Positions 18,969-26,728 of a stretch of DNA of 64,000 bases are shown here, piece after piece. This DNA comes from WHSW01 sp963821345 (lineage in GTDB: Bacteria > Actinomycetota > Thermoleophilia > Solirubrobacterales > 70-9). The translations under genes and the position numbers were made by a program. The first letter of the stretch is position 1. The number at the start of each line of letters is the position of its first letter. The notes below the pieces were generated by a model that ran no database searches, had not been told where the DNA came from, and saw only the letters and a program-made list of their open reading frames with translations. The stretch covers positions 580,254 through 644,253 of the forward strand of contig CAWGDM010000012.1 of NCBI GenBank assembly GCA_963821345.1. Reading direction: 5' to 3'.

Positions 18969-19351
18969 GGCTCCGGCACGAAGGCGACCGCGTCGATCTC
19001 GATCGCGGCGCCGAGCATCAGTCCCGCCACCTGGACCACGGAGCTGCCGGGCGGATCGTCGCCGAACCGGCGCGCGCGCACCGCGCTGAACGACGCGTAA
19101 TCGTCGAGCGAGGTCAGGTAGCTGTTCATCCGCACGATGTTCGAGAGCTCGCCGCCGGCGCGCCGCAGAACTCGCTCGACGTGGTCGAGGGTGAGCTCGG
19201 TCTGCGATGCGAGATCGCCCGGGACGAGCTTCATGTCGTCGCCGAGCGCGACCTGGCCGGAGACGTAGATCCATTTGCCGGGGCCTTGGACGGCGACCCC
19301 CTCGCTGTACTTCGCAAATGACGCGGGAAAGCGCTCGAACTGTTCCATCAT
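18965..19351 (-). CDS. RidA/YjgF-family protein lacking the catalytic arginine
   Basis: A 128-residue trimeric-fold RidA homologue with the usual GQVALGDD, NIVRMNSYLT and IEIDAVAFVPEP segments. The arginine that binds the imine carboxylate in enamine deaminases (in the P-x-R-S-x-V motif) is replaced here: the sequence reads PPGSSVVQVAGL. It therefore may act on another substrate or not as a deaminase. It sits between the aminotransferase and the synthetase, overlapping both by 4 bp. Confidence 0.85.
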   Translation of the reverse strand: MMEQFERFPASFAKYSEGVAVQGPGKWIYVSGQVALGDDMKLVPGDLASQTELTLDHVERVLRRAGGELSNIVRMNSYLTSLDDYASFSAVRARRFGDDPPGSSVVQVAGLMLGAAIEIDAVAFVPEP

Positions 19352-20625
19352 CCCTCCTCGGGGCTGGTCATCAATGGTTCGAGGTCGGCAAGCGCGGCGT
19401 CCAGACCGGCGAGCGCCTCGCTGACGAGATCGTCGGTCATCGAGGTCGCCATCGCAAGCTCTCCCCCGGGGCCGAGATAGACGCCGTGGTTGACCGCGGC
19501 CAGGTGCAGGTGAGATGAGAGCTCGGTGCTCGGCGATCCGTCGGCGGGATCGAGCACGTAGACGCCGAACGCCGAGCCGGCGCCGTGCACGGCGACGTCG
19601 ATGCCTCGCTTCTTCCCGGCCGCCTCGATCCCGGCCCCGAGCTCGGCGCCGAGCCGATCCATGGTCGCGATCCGCTCGGCGGTCAGGTCCTCGACCGCGA
19701 TCCGGCCGGCGGTGCAGCCGATCGGGTTGCCGTTGAAGGAGCCGCCGTGGTAGAGCGCGTCACCGCGCCGGTGATCGAAGACCTCCATCATCTCGGCGGA
19801 GGCGCCGATCGCGCCGACCGGAAAGCCGCCCCCGATCCACTTGCCGAGGCAGACCAGGTCGGGGTCGAGGCCGAACTTCTCCGACGAGCCCCCGACCGCG
19901 AGCCGGAACATCAGGCAGTCGTCGATGATGAACAGCGCCCCGGCGTCCTTCGCCATCTCCTCGACCGCCTTCAGGAAGCCATCCGGGGGTGGCGTGACCC
20001 GCCCGGTGTAGGGAACCGGCTCGACGATCACCGCCGCGATCTGATCGCCGTGCTCGTCGATGCTCGCCCTGAACGACTCAACATCGCCGAAGTCGGCGAG
20101 CAGCGTGCGGCCCGGAATCTCGCCCTGCCCCTCGAGCCCGGCGGAGAGATCGTCGTAGAAGCCGTGGTAGCCGTGCCACGCCTTGAGCAGCAGCGGCCTC
20201 CCGGTCAGATGGCGGGCCAGCTTCACCGCCAGCATCGTCGCCTCGGTCCCGGTGTTGACGAACCTGACGCGCTCGGCGGCGTCGATGCGCTCGCTGAGCA
20301 CCTCCGCGAACTCGATCTGCGGGCGCGAGGTGCCGGGCCACGCCGTGCCCTTCGCGAGCGCGCTCGCGACCGCCTCCTCGATCGGCGGATAGGCGTTGCC
20401 GTGGATCAGGCTGAGGCCGTTGTTGGCGAAGTCGATGTAGCGGTTGTCGTCGACGTCCCAGAGCATCGACCCGGCGCCGCGATCGAAGACCACCGGATAG
20501 GGGCGAAAGTAGGAGAAGCTGCGCGAGCTTCCCGCCGGCATCACCGTCTCCGCGCGCGTGATCAGCGTCGCCGAGGTCGGTGTCCGTGCCTGATAGGCGT
20601 TGCGAATATCATCGGCGGCTGACAT
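19348..20625 (-). CDS. Class III PLP aminotransferase / glutamate-1-semialdehyde aminomutase-like
   Basis: A 425-residue protein from the ATG at 20625. PLP motifs: NTGTEATMLAVKLAR (about 118), aspartate in FIIDDCLMFRLA (about 228) and the Schiff-base lysine in CLGKWIGGGFPVGA (about 252). Either GSA-type aminomutase or an omega-aminotransferase is possible. A TTG at 20673 would add 16 residues but coincides with a -35 hexamer (TTGACA), so the ATG at 20625, a few bases after the predicted transcription start, is preferred and the message would be nearly leaderless. First gene of the enzyme operon. Confidence 0.87.
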   Translation of the reverse strand: MSAADDIRNAYQARTPTSATLITRAETVMPAGSSRSFSYFRPYPVVFDRGAGSMLWDVDDNRYIDFANNGLSLIHGNAYPPIEEAVASALAKGTAWPGTSRPQIEFAEVLSERIDAAERVRFVNTGTEATMLAVKLARHLTGRPLLLKAWHGYHGFYDDLSAGLEGQGEIPGRTLLADFGDVESFRASIDEHGDQIAAVIVEPVPYTGRVTPPPDGFLKAVEEMAKDAGALFIIDDCLMFRLAVGGSSEKFGLDPDLVCLGKWIGGGFPVGAIGASAEMMEVFDHRRGDALYHGGSFNGNPIGCTAGRIAVEDLTAERIATMDRLGAELGAGIEAAGKKRGIDVAVHGAGSAFGVYVLDPADGSPSTELSSHLHLAAVNHGVYLGPGGELAMATSMTDDLVSEALAGLDAALADLEPLMTSPEEG

Positions 20626-20673
20626 ATCGATCAGTTGGTTTGCAAACCTATCCGTTGTTTCGAGAGGTGTCAA
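20623..20673 (-). promoter_or_regulatory. Promoter/operator P2 of the enzyme operon
   Basis: On the minus strand: TTGACA (20673-20668), a 17-nt spacer, then TAGGTT (20650-20645) as -10. The -10 is the start of a 28-bp element (20650-20623) that includes the perfect palindrome GGTTTGCAAACC and ends in the aminotransferase ATG. The same arrangement, with 27 of 28 element bases identical, recurs at 25414-25464. A repressor bound here would cover the -10 and the start codon. Confidence 0.8.
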
Positions 20674-21739
20674 CTTCGGGCTTCCCTTCCCGGCGCGCCA
20701 GCCGGCCGGCGAGCGCGCCGGGCAGCTTCCACTCGAGCTCGCGGCCGTCGGTGAGGCCGCGCCGGCGAACGATCAGGCCGCCGATCAGGAACACCGCGAG
20801 CAGGGTCGCGCTCAACCCGGGGCGTTCGCCGATCGTGAACGGCCCCAGGTTCCCCGACTCGATCGAGTCGAAGAGGTTGCTCAGCAGCGAGACCGCGACC
20901 GCGCCGACGACCGCGCCGGCGAGCGACTTGGTGCCGCCGATGACCAGCATCGCGATCGTCAGGAAGGTGATCGAGATGAAGAAGTCGTTGGGGGTGAACG
21001 CGCCCTGGAACTGGGCGTAGAGGAAGCCGCCGATCCCGATCATGAAGCCGCTGAGCACGAAGGCGATCGCCCGCTCGCGGGTGACGTTGATCCCCACCGC
21101 CCGGGCGGCGAAGTCGTCCTCGCGCGAGGCGCGCAATCGCAACCCCGAGCTCGAGCGCTGGTAGACGTAGGCGACGACGATGATCACGCTCGCCCACACC
21201 AGCCCCGAGGTCATCGTCGTGTTCGTCGGCACGCCGAGCATCGTCCGGCTGCCGCGGGTGACCGCATCCCACTCCTGCGCGACCTCGTGGATGATCACCA
21301 GGACGGCGAACATCGCCAGCGCCGCCGCCAGCGGTGGCACCCGGACGATCGGGAATGCGATCACGGCGGCGAACAGAGCCGCCACCAGGCCGACCACGAT
21401 CGCGGCGACCAGGGTCGGCAGCTCCACGCTCGCGAGCCAGTTGGGCAGGTCCGGCAACAGGTACGCCTTCTGGATCTCCGGAATCGTCACCAGCGCCGTC
21501 GCGTAGGCGCCGATCGCCATGAAGCTCATGTGCCCGAAGGAGAGAATTCCCGAGTTGCCCGCGAACGTGTAGAGGCCGACGACCAGGACCACGTTGACCA
21601 GCATCTGCGTCACCTCGCGCTGGAAGACGAGCGATCGCGTCTGCGCGAACAGGTAGATCACCAGCAGGCCGAGGCAGAGCCCGAGCGCCGGCCAGATCAC
21701 CCGCATCACCGCGTTGAACGAGATCTGGCCCGATCTCAT
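20648..21739 (-). CDS. Branched-chain amino acid-type ABC transporter permease (LivM-like)
   Basis: A 363-residue LivM-family permease with about nine hydrophobic segments and the family loop GNSGILSFGHMSFMAIGAYA (about 58-77). A coupling-helix-like stretch lies at RASREDDFAARAVGINVTR (about 203). It begins 2 bp before the end of the spacer to livH and is last in the transporter operon; its end runs into promoter P2, so transcription of the two operons could be partly continuous. Confidence 0.92.
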   Translation of the reverse strand: MRSGQISFNAVMRVIWPALGLCLGLLVIYLFAQTRSLVFQREVTQMLVNVVLVVGLYTFAGNSGILSFGHMSFMAIGAYATALVTIPEIQKAYLLPDLPNWLASVELPTLVAAIVVGLVAALFAAVIAFPIVRVPPLAAALAMFAVLVIIHEVAQEWDAVTRGSRTMLGVPTNTTMTSGLVWASVIIVVAYVYQRSSSGLRLRASREDDFAARAVGINVTRERAIAFVLSGFMIGIGGFLYAQFQGAFTPNDFFISITFLTIAMLVIGGTKSLAGAVVGAVAVSLLSNLFDSIESGNLGPFTIGERPGLSATLLAVFLIGGLIVRRRGLTDGRELEWKLPGALAGRLARREGKPEVDTSRNNG

Positions 21740-21740
21740 C

Positions 21741-22625
21741 TCAGACCCGTTCCAAGCTCGACCGCAGGATGACCAGGCCCTGGGGGCGGACGGTGAGCAC
21801 GAGCAGGACGACGCCGTAGACGAAGGCGTCGCGATAGGGACGCAGCGGGAGCGGCAGCACCACCTGGAGGACGACGGTGAGGATGCCGAGCAGGTAGCCG
21901 CCGTAGACCGCTCCCTTGAGGCTTCCGAGCCCGCCGATGATCACCGCGATGAAGGCGATCAGGACGGGCGCGGTTCCCATTGCCGGCGTCACCGTGCCGC
22001 CCTTGGCGACGATCAGCAGCGACGCCGTCGCCGCGAGCACGCCCGAGATCGCGAACGCGGCCATGATCACCGTGTTCGCCCGCACGCCGAGCAGGCGCGC
22101 GGTGCTGAAGCTCTCGGCCGCCGCTCGCATCTGAATCCCGATCGAGGTCCGCGAGAAGAACAGCGCCAGCGCCGCGAGCAGAACCGCCGCGGCGACCACG
22201 CTGACGATGCTGAGCACCGGGATCCGAAGCGAGGCGACCGTGATGCTGTCGCTGAGCCAGGCGGGCACCGAGACCCCCTTCGCGCGGCCGCCGAAGATCA
22301 CCAGCGCCAGGTTCTCCATCAGGAAGGCGACCGCGAAGGAGCTGACCAGCAGGACCGCGGGATCCGCGTTTCGCAGCGGCCTGAACGCGACCAGCTCGAG
22401 AACGAGGGCGGCGCCGATCACGATCAGGATCGCGCCCAGGAACTGCAACGGCGCCGGTGCACCGTCCAGGGCCCAGAGCGCGTAGCCGCCGACCATGATC
22501 AGCTGCCCGTGGGCGAAGTTGAGCAGGCGCATGATCCCGAAGATCAGCGCCACGCCGAGCGCCAGCAGCGCGTAGAGGCTGCCGAGGCTGAGCGCGTCGA
22601 TCACGTTCTGGGCAACCTCGGTCAT
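21741..22625 (-). CDS. Branched-chain amino acid-type ABC transporter permease (LivH-like)
   Basis: A 294-residue LivH-family permease starting MTEVAQNVIDALSLGSLYA, with about eight transmembrane segments and the family motifs MRLLNFAHGQLIMVGGY (about 51-67) and IGGLGSLKGAVYGGYLLG (about 228). It forms the membrane pore with the LivM-like protein; both are energised by the two ATPases just upstream. Confidence 0.92.
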   Translation of the reverse strand: MTEVAQNVIDALSLGSLYALLALGVALIFGIMRLLNFAHGQLIMVGGYALWALDGAPAPLQFLGAILIVIGAALVLELVAFRPLRNADPAVLLVSSFAVAFLMENLALVIFGGRAKGVSVPAWLSDSITVASLRIPVLSIVSVVAAAVLLAALALFFSRTSIGIQMRAAAESFSTARLLGVRANTVIMAAFAISGVLAATASLLIVAKGGTVTPAMGTAPVLIAFIAVIIGGLGSLKGAVYGGYLLGILTVVLQVVLPLPLRPYRDAFVYGVVLLVLTVRPQGLVILRSSLERV

Positions 22626-22627
22626 CG

Positions 22628-23347
22628 CTACTCCAGGCCCCCGCCCAGATAGGCGCTCTCGACTCGCGAGTCGGCGCGCAGCTCATCGCGGGTGCCGCTG
22701 GCCACGATCCGCCCGCCGCTGAGGACGTAGGTCCGGTCGGCGAAGTCGATCGCCTGGAAGGCGTTCTGCTCGACCAGCAGCACCGTGACCCCGGCTCCGC
22801 GGAGCCCCCTGAGCGCCGCGAAGACGACCTCGACCATCTGTGGCGCCAGGCCCAGCGACGGCTCGTCGAGCATCAGCAGCTGCGGTTTGCAGAGCAGGGC
22901 CCTGGAGATCGCGAGCATCTGCTGCTCGCCCCCCGAGAGGCTTCCCGCCGGGCCGTGGAGGTAGGGCCGCAGGGCCGGGAACCGCTCGAGCTCGGCCTCG
23001 AGGTCGGCCGCTGCGTCGTCGCTGCGACCCATGAACGTCGCCAGGCGGAGGTTCTCCTCGACGGTGAGCGAGGTGAAGATCTGGCGGCCCTCGGGAACCA
23101 GCGCCAGGCCCCGGCGGACCAGGCGCTCGGGCGGCGCGCCCCTGGTGTTCGTGCCCTCGAAGCGCACCTCGCCGCCGGACGGGCGAACGACGCCGGCGAC
23201 CGTGTTCAGGGTGGTCGTCTTGCCGGCGCCGTTCGGGCCGATCAGGGCGACCGCCTCGTCGCGATCGACCTCGAGCGAGATCCCGCGCAGCGCCTGGGTT
23301 CCGCCGTACTGAACCTGCAGATCCTGGATCTCAAGCAGCGGGGTCAT
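22628..23347 (-). CDS. ABC transporter ATP-binding protein (LivF-like)
   Basis: A 239-residue ATPase. Walker A GPNGAGKTT (about 37), signature LSGGEQQMLAISRALL (about 136), Walker B LLMLDEPSLGLAP (about 156) and the H-loop replaced by VLLVEQNAF, where Gln-Asn is typical of LivF. It overlaps the LivG-like gene by 17 bp, so translation is coupled. It works as a heterodimer with LivG. Confidence 0.93.
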   Translation of the reverse strand: MTPLLEIQDLQVQYGGTQALRGISLEVDRDEAVALIGPNGAGKTTTLNTVAGVVRPSGGEVRFEGTNTRGAPPERLVRRGLALVPEGRQIFTSLTVEENLRLATFMGRSDDAAADLEAELERFPALRPYLHGPAGSLSGGEQQMLAISRALLCKPQLLMLDEPSLGLAPQMVEVVFAALRGLRGAGVTVLLVEQNAFQAIDFADRTYVLSGGRIVASGTRDELRADSRVESAYLGGGLE

Positions 23348-24137
23348 CGCTCGCCGTGCCGAGATAGGCGGAGATCACGGCCGGATCGGAGCGCACCTGC
23401 TCGGGCGGGCCAAGGCTGATCGGCACCCCGTGATCGAGGACCAGGATCCGATTGCAGATGCCCATGATCACCCGCATGTCGTGCTCGATCACGAGCACGC
23501 CGCAGTCGAGCCGGGCGGGCAGGTTCTTGATCGTCTCCGCGAGCTCGTCGCTCTCGACCTCGTTCAGCCCCGCCGCCGGTTCGTCCAGGAACAGGAACCG
23601 CGGGCGCATCGCGATCGCGCGGGCGACCTGAAGCCGCCGCTCCTCGCCCGAGGAGAGCGATTGGGCGAAGGCGTCCGCTCGATGGGCGAGGCCGAGCTCG
23701 GCGAGCGCCTCACGGGCGCGCTCGCGGGCGTCGGCGCGGCGAACTCCGAGCCCGACCGCGCCGACCTCGACGTTCTCGAACACGGTCAGGTCCGGGAACG
23801 AGCGGCCGCCCTGGAAGGTCCGGGCGAGGCCGGCGGCCGCGCGGCGATGCGGGGGGTAGTCGGTGACGTCGACGCCGGCGAGCTCGACCCGCCCGGCGGT
23901 CGGGGTCTGGAAGCCGCTGATCGCGTTGACGAGCGTCGTCTTGCCCGCGCCGTTGGGGCCGATCAACCCGTGGACGTCGCCGACGCGGATCTCGAGGTCG
24001 ACCTGGTCGACGGCCTTGATCCCCTCGAAGTGGACGGCGATCCCGATCGCCTTGCAGCTGGCGACCGACTCGGGAGCCCGAGGCTCCCGAGTCGCGTCCG
24101 AGCTGGGGTGGGTCTCGGGTGTCCCCTCTTCGACCAC
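23331..24137 (-). CDS. ABC transporter ATP-binding protein (LivG-like)
   Basis: A 268-residue ATPase with a roughly 28-residue N-terminal extension. Walker A GPNGAGKTT (about 61), signature LSSGEERRLQVARAI (about 158), Walker B FLFLDEPAAGLNEVE (about 177) and VLVIEHDMRVIM (H-loop, about 208). The GTG start at 24137 is 12 bp downstream of the binding-protein stop. An internal start nearer ASCKAIGIAV is possible because the first 28 residues are not typical of the family. Confidence 0.92.
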   Translation of the reverse strand: MVEEGTPETHPSSDATREPRAPESVASCKAIGIAVHFEGIKAVDQVDLEIRVGDVHGLIGPNGAGKTTLVNAISGFQTPTAGRVELAGVDVTDYPPHRRAAAGLARTFQGGRSFPDLTVFENVEVGAVGLGVRRADARERAREALAELGLAHRADAFAQSLSSGEERRLQVARAIAMRPRFLFLDEPAAGLNEVESDELAETIKNLPARLDCGVLVIEHDMRVIMGICNRILVLDHGVPISLGPPEQVRSDPAVISAYLGTASDDPAA

Positions 24138-24149
24138 TAACCGAGTGCT

Positions 24150-25367
24150 TCAGCCACTGGGCGTGGGGACCTCTTTCGCGTCCCAGGTGGTCACGAACGA
24201 TGTCTTCCCGTCTTGGATCTCCATGATCCGCACGGTCCGGTTGAGGCTGATGTGGAACTCCGGGGTGAAGGTCGTCTCGAGCACGAACGGCTCGTCCGTG
24301 AACTGCTCCATCACCGCGGTCATCGCCTCGCCATCGGTCGATCCGGCCTGCTTGATGCCCTCCTCGATCGCCTGCACCGCCGCGTAGCCGCCGAGGAACG
24401 CGGAGACGTCCGGCGGCTTGCCGGCCTCCTTGGTGAACCGGTCGATCAGGTCGTTGACGCTCTTCTCCGGGTCGTCGCCGTAGATCGACGCCATCGCCGT
24501 GAACCAGACGTCGCTCAGACCCGGGACGGCCTCCTTCCAGTAGTCACCGTCGAGGTCCGAGCCGCCGACGATCGGGGTGTCGATCCCGGCGTCGCGAATC
24601 TGCTTGATCGCCGCCGCGAACCCGGGCTGGAAGCTCGAGACGTAGAGGAAGTCCGGCTGCGGGGACAGCTGCGAGATCCGGCTGACCTGCGCGTCGATCG
24701 ACTGGTCCTCCTGCTTGAAGGTGTCCTCGCCGACGATCTCACCGCCGACGGCCTCGAAGCGCTCCTTGAACGCGTCGGTGCCCTGCTTGTTCTGATCGAG
24801 CGTGTCGTCGAGCAGCACGTAGGTCGAGGTCCACTTCTGATCCTCGTAGGTCCACTCGGCCGCCGCGGCACCCTCGGTGACCCCGGCGAGGCCCATCGTG
24901 TAGGCGAGGTTGCCGATCCCCTGCGGACCGAACGCGGTCGATGCGGCGCAGAGCGAGACGCCGATCTTGCCCGCCTCCTGGGCGACCAGGGCAGCGGGGG
25001 AGCCGAGGTCGAAGTCGCACGGAAGCAGCAGCACGTCGGCTCCATCGCTGATCACCTGGGTCGCCGCGTTGCCGGCGAGCTCGGGCTTCGACTTCATGTC
25101 CGCCTCGACGGTCTCGATCGGTCGCCCGTCGATACCCCCTTCTGCGTTGATGTCGTCGATCGCCAGCTGGGCCATCGTCTGGGCCGGGACGTCATAGGAC
25201 TCGAGCACCCCGGTCTTGCCGACGACGAAGCCGACCGTGATCGGTTCTCCGGACGCGGCACTGGTGGTCGAATCGGTTGAGTCGTCGCCACCGCAGGCAG
25301 CCAACCCGAGCATCGAGACCGTCGCTATCAGCAGTGCTGCAAACCTCTGTGGCGTCATCCTGGTCAT
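24150..25367 (-). CDS. ABC transporter substrate-binding lipoprotein (LivJ/Leu-Ile-Val-binding type)
   Basis: A 405-residue type I periplasmic-binding-fold protein. The lipobox LGLAAC (Cys about 25) predicts lipidation, followed by a Ser/Thr-rich linker and PITVGFVVGKTG. It contains AQLAIDDINAEGGIDGRPIE, characteristic of this family. First gene of the transporter operon, 47 bp downstream of the conserved promoter/operator element. An AAAAGGAG stands well upstream of the ATG at 25367, and a second ATG lies 9 bp further in. Proteins of this family bind amino acids, amides, urea or aromatic acids, so the ligand is open. Confidence 0.9.
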   Translation of the reverse strand: MTRMTPQRFAALLIATVSMLGLAACGGDDSTDSTTSAASGEPITVGFVVGKTGVLESYDVPAQTMAQLAIDDINAEGGIDGRPIETVEADMKSKPELAGNAATQVISDGADVLLLPCDFDLGSPAALVAQEAGKIGVSLCAASTAFGPQGIGNLAYTMGLAGVTEGAAAAEWTYEDQKWTSTYVLLDDTLDQNKQGTDAFKERFEAVGGEIVGEDTFKQEDQSIDAQVSRISQLSPQPDFLYVSSFQPGFAAAIKQIRDAGIDTPIVGGSDLDGDYWKEAVPGLSDVWFTAMASIYGDDPEKSVNDLIDRFTKEAGKPPDVSAFLGGYAAVQAIEEGIKQAGSTDGEAMTAVMEQFTDEPFVLETTFTPEFHISLNRTVRIMEIQDGKTSFVTTWDAKEVPTPSG

Positions 25368-25398
25368 CTCGGCCCCTCGCTCCTTTTGATGGCGGACG

Positions 25399-25416
25399 CT
25401 ATGCTGATCCGTGCAT
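25399..25416 (-). other. Five-codon mini-ORF in the transporter leader
   Basis: The conserved element of promoter P1 ends in an ATG (25416-25414), exactly where the homologous element P2 supplies the aminotransferase start codon. Here it opens M-H-G-S-A and then TAG. Either it is a remnant of copying a promoter with its start codon or a short upstream ORF in the leader. Confidence 0.4.
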
Positions 25417-25464
25417 ATCGATCAGTTGATTTGCAAACCTAACGTTCGACCCGGCGGGTGTCAA
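25414..25464 (-). promoter_or_regulatory. Promoter/operator P1 of the transporter operon
   Basis: On the minus strand: TTGACA (25464-25459), 17-nt spacer, TAGGTT (25441-25436), and the 28-bp element 25441-25414 that differs from that of P2 at one base. It lies between the divergent binding-protein gene and the TetR gene (start 25492), the usual place for an autoregulatory TetR operator. The spacers of the two promoters are unrelated in sequence, so conservation is confined to functional parts. Confidence 0.8.
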
Positions 25465-25491
25465 GCCGCCGGCAATCAATAGGTTGTGGCG

Positions 25492-26070
25492 ATGCCGAGA
25501 CTCGAGCTGGGGGACATCAGGCGCGAGCAGATCTGCCGCAGCGCCGCCGCCGTGATCGCGGAGCGGGGCTTTCCCGGGTCGACGATGCGGCTCGTCGCCG
25601 AGCACGCCGAGGTCAGCACGGGGATGCTCAACCACTACTTCAGCAACCGCGCCGAGATGCTGCTCGAGACGCTCGTCTTCGTCTCCAAGGGGATGAACGC
25701 CCGCTGTGCAGCGGCGATCGAAGGGGTTCCGGCCGGCGAGGAGCGCATCCGCGCCCTGCTCAAGGCGGCGCTGCCGACCGACAACCAGACGACGGTCGCC
25801 TGGCGAGTCTGGATCGCGGCCTACGGCGAAGCCGTGCGCTCCGACCAGCTGCGGACGACGATCGAGAGCCGGCTCGAGCCCTGGTACGAGACCGTCGACT
25901 ATGCCCTCGCCGGCGCCGATGGCGGCGCCGCGGGGCCGGACGTACCGCTCTCGTGGCAGGTCGACGCCCTGCTCAACGGCCTGGCGATCCAATGGCTCAC
26001 CGCGAAGGCGGAACTGGAGCTCGAGCAGATCGAGGAGACGATCGTCGCCTTCGTCATGAACGGCGACTGA
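25492..26070 (+). CDS. TetR-family transcription regulator
   Basis: A 192-residue protein. N-terminal HTH (about 10-55) reads AAAVIAERGFPGSTMRLVAE then VSTGMLNHYFSNRAEML, close to BetI-like TetR proteins; the C-terminal helical domain (about 75-190) has the BetI/TetR_C_6 look. An in-frame GTG at 25486 is an alternative start. It diverges from the transporter operon across promoter P1 and is followed 20 bp later by a cupin gene. It is the best candidate to bind both copies of the 28-bp element. Confidence 0.9.
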   Translation: MPRLELGDIRREQICRSAAAVIAERGFPGSTMRLVAEHAEVSTGMLNHYFSNRAEMLLETLVFVSKGMNARCAAAIEGVPAGEERIRALLKAALPTDNQTTVAWRVWIAAYGEAVRSDQLRTTIESRLEPWYETVDYALAGADGGAAGPDVPLSWQVDALLNGLAIQWLTAKAELELEQIEETIVAFVMNGD

Positions 26071-26090
26071 GTGACCATAAGGAGGAGCAC

Positions 26091-26462
26091 ATGGCGGACG
26101 TGATCAAGGACTCTGTGACCGAGGCCAGCCTGGGACCGGCGCCGATCGATCCGGCGGACATCGTCTCCGGCGAACCGGAGGGCTCGACCGTGATGCTGCG
26201 GCAGTCCGACGATAAGACCCTGCAGAACGGCGTCTGGCATTGCACGCCGGGGACGTTCTATCTGCCGCACAACTACGAGGAGACGATCACCGTGGTCGAG
26301 GGCCGGGTCACGGTGACGCCCGAGGGCGGCGAGCCGATCGAGCTCGGCCCCGGAGACACCGCGTTCTTTCCGGCCGGCACCCGGGTGCTCTGGGAGGTCC
26401 ACGAAACGCTGCGCAAGTCGTGGCACATCTACGACGCCGACGGGACCCTGTTCGCGGAGTAG
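26091..26462 (+). CDS. Small cupin protein
   Basis: A 123-residue cupin with a strong ribosome site (TAAGGAGGAG, 4 nt before the ATG). The barrel has YLPHNYEETITVVEGRVTV and LGPGDTAFFPAGTRVLWEV; the second-motif histidine is absent (tryptophan/aromatic there), as in cupins of the ureidoglycine-aminohydrolase-like group. It is probably cotranscribed with tetR and so belongs to the same regulon. It might bind or isomerise a pathway intermediate. Confidence 0.82.
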   Translation: MADVIKDSVTEASLGPAPIDPADIVSGEPEGSTVMLRQSDDKTLQNGVWHCTPGTFYLPHNYEETITVVEGRVTVTPEGGEPIELGPGDTAFFPAGTRVLWEVHETLRKSWHIYDADGTLFAE

Positions 26463-26479
26463 AGCCGCCCCTCAGCCGG

Positions 26480-26716
26480 TCAGTCGCCGGTCACGGCGAC
26501 GTTGACCGTCGAGCAGACGCCGCAGCGGACCCTGACCTTCTTCGTCATCTGCATCGCGTGCATCGAGGCGGCGAGCACGTTCCCGCAGCTCACACAGACG
26601 TAGTCATCGGGACCGTTGCCCGTGAACGCCGGGCGGGCGGGATCCTCCTGGACCGCGGTCCCGGCCGCGAACGGGACCTCGCCCTCGCGGATCTCTCGCA
26701 TCGTCACCGTCGCCAT
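26480..26716 (-). CDS. Small zinc-ribbon protein
   Basis: A 78-residue protein with two cysteine pairs, CVSCGN (about 41) and CGVCST (about 65), forming a likely zinc ribbon, and a short acidic/polar N-terminus (MATVTMREIREGEVPF). It lies 12 bp downstream of the CoxG-like gene in the same direction, so it is probably the last gene of the cox cluster. Function unknown. Confidence 0.65.
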   Translation of the reverse strand: MATVTMREIREGEVPFAAGTAVQEDPARPAFTGNGPDDYVCVSCGNVLAASMHAMQMTKKVRVRCGVCSTVNVAVTGD

Positions 26717-26728
26717 CGTCGCCGGCCG

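Noticed and set aside
20648..20673. TTG at 20673 as the aminotransferase start
   Set aside because: The TTG is part of a TTGACA hexamer with ideal spacing to TAGGTT, repeated at P1; the ATG at 20625 fits the promoter better. The longer form cannot be excluded.
25399..25992. Minus-strand ORF sharing R-F-A-N-Q-L-I-D-M with the aminotransferase N-terminus
   Set aside because: Most of it is antisense to tetR. The shared residues come from the repeated promoter/operator element, which is noncoding at this copy.
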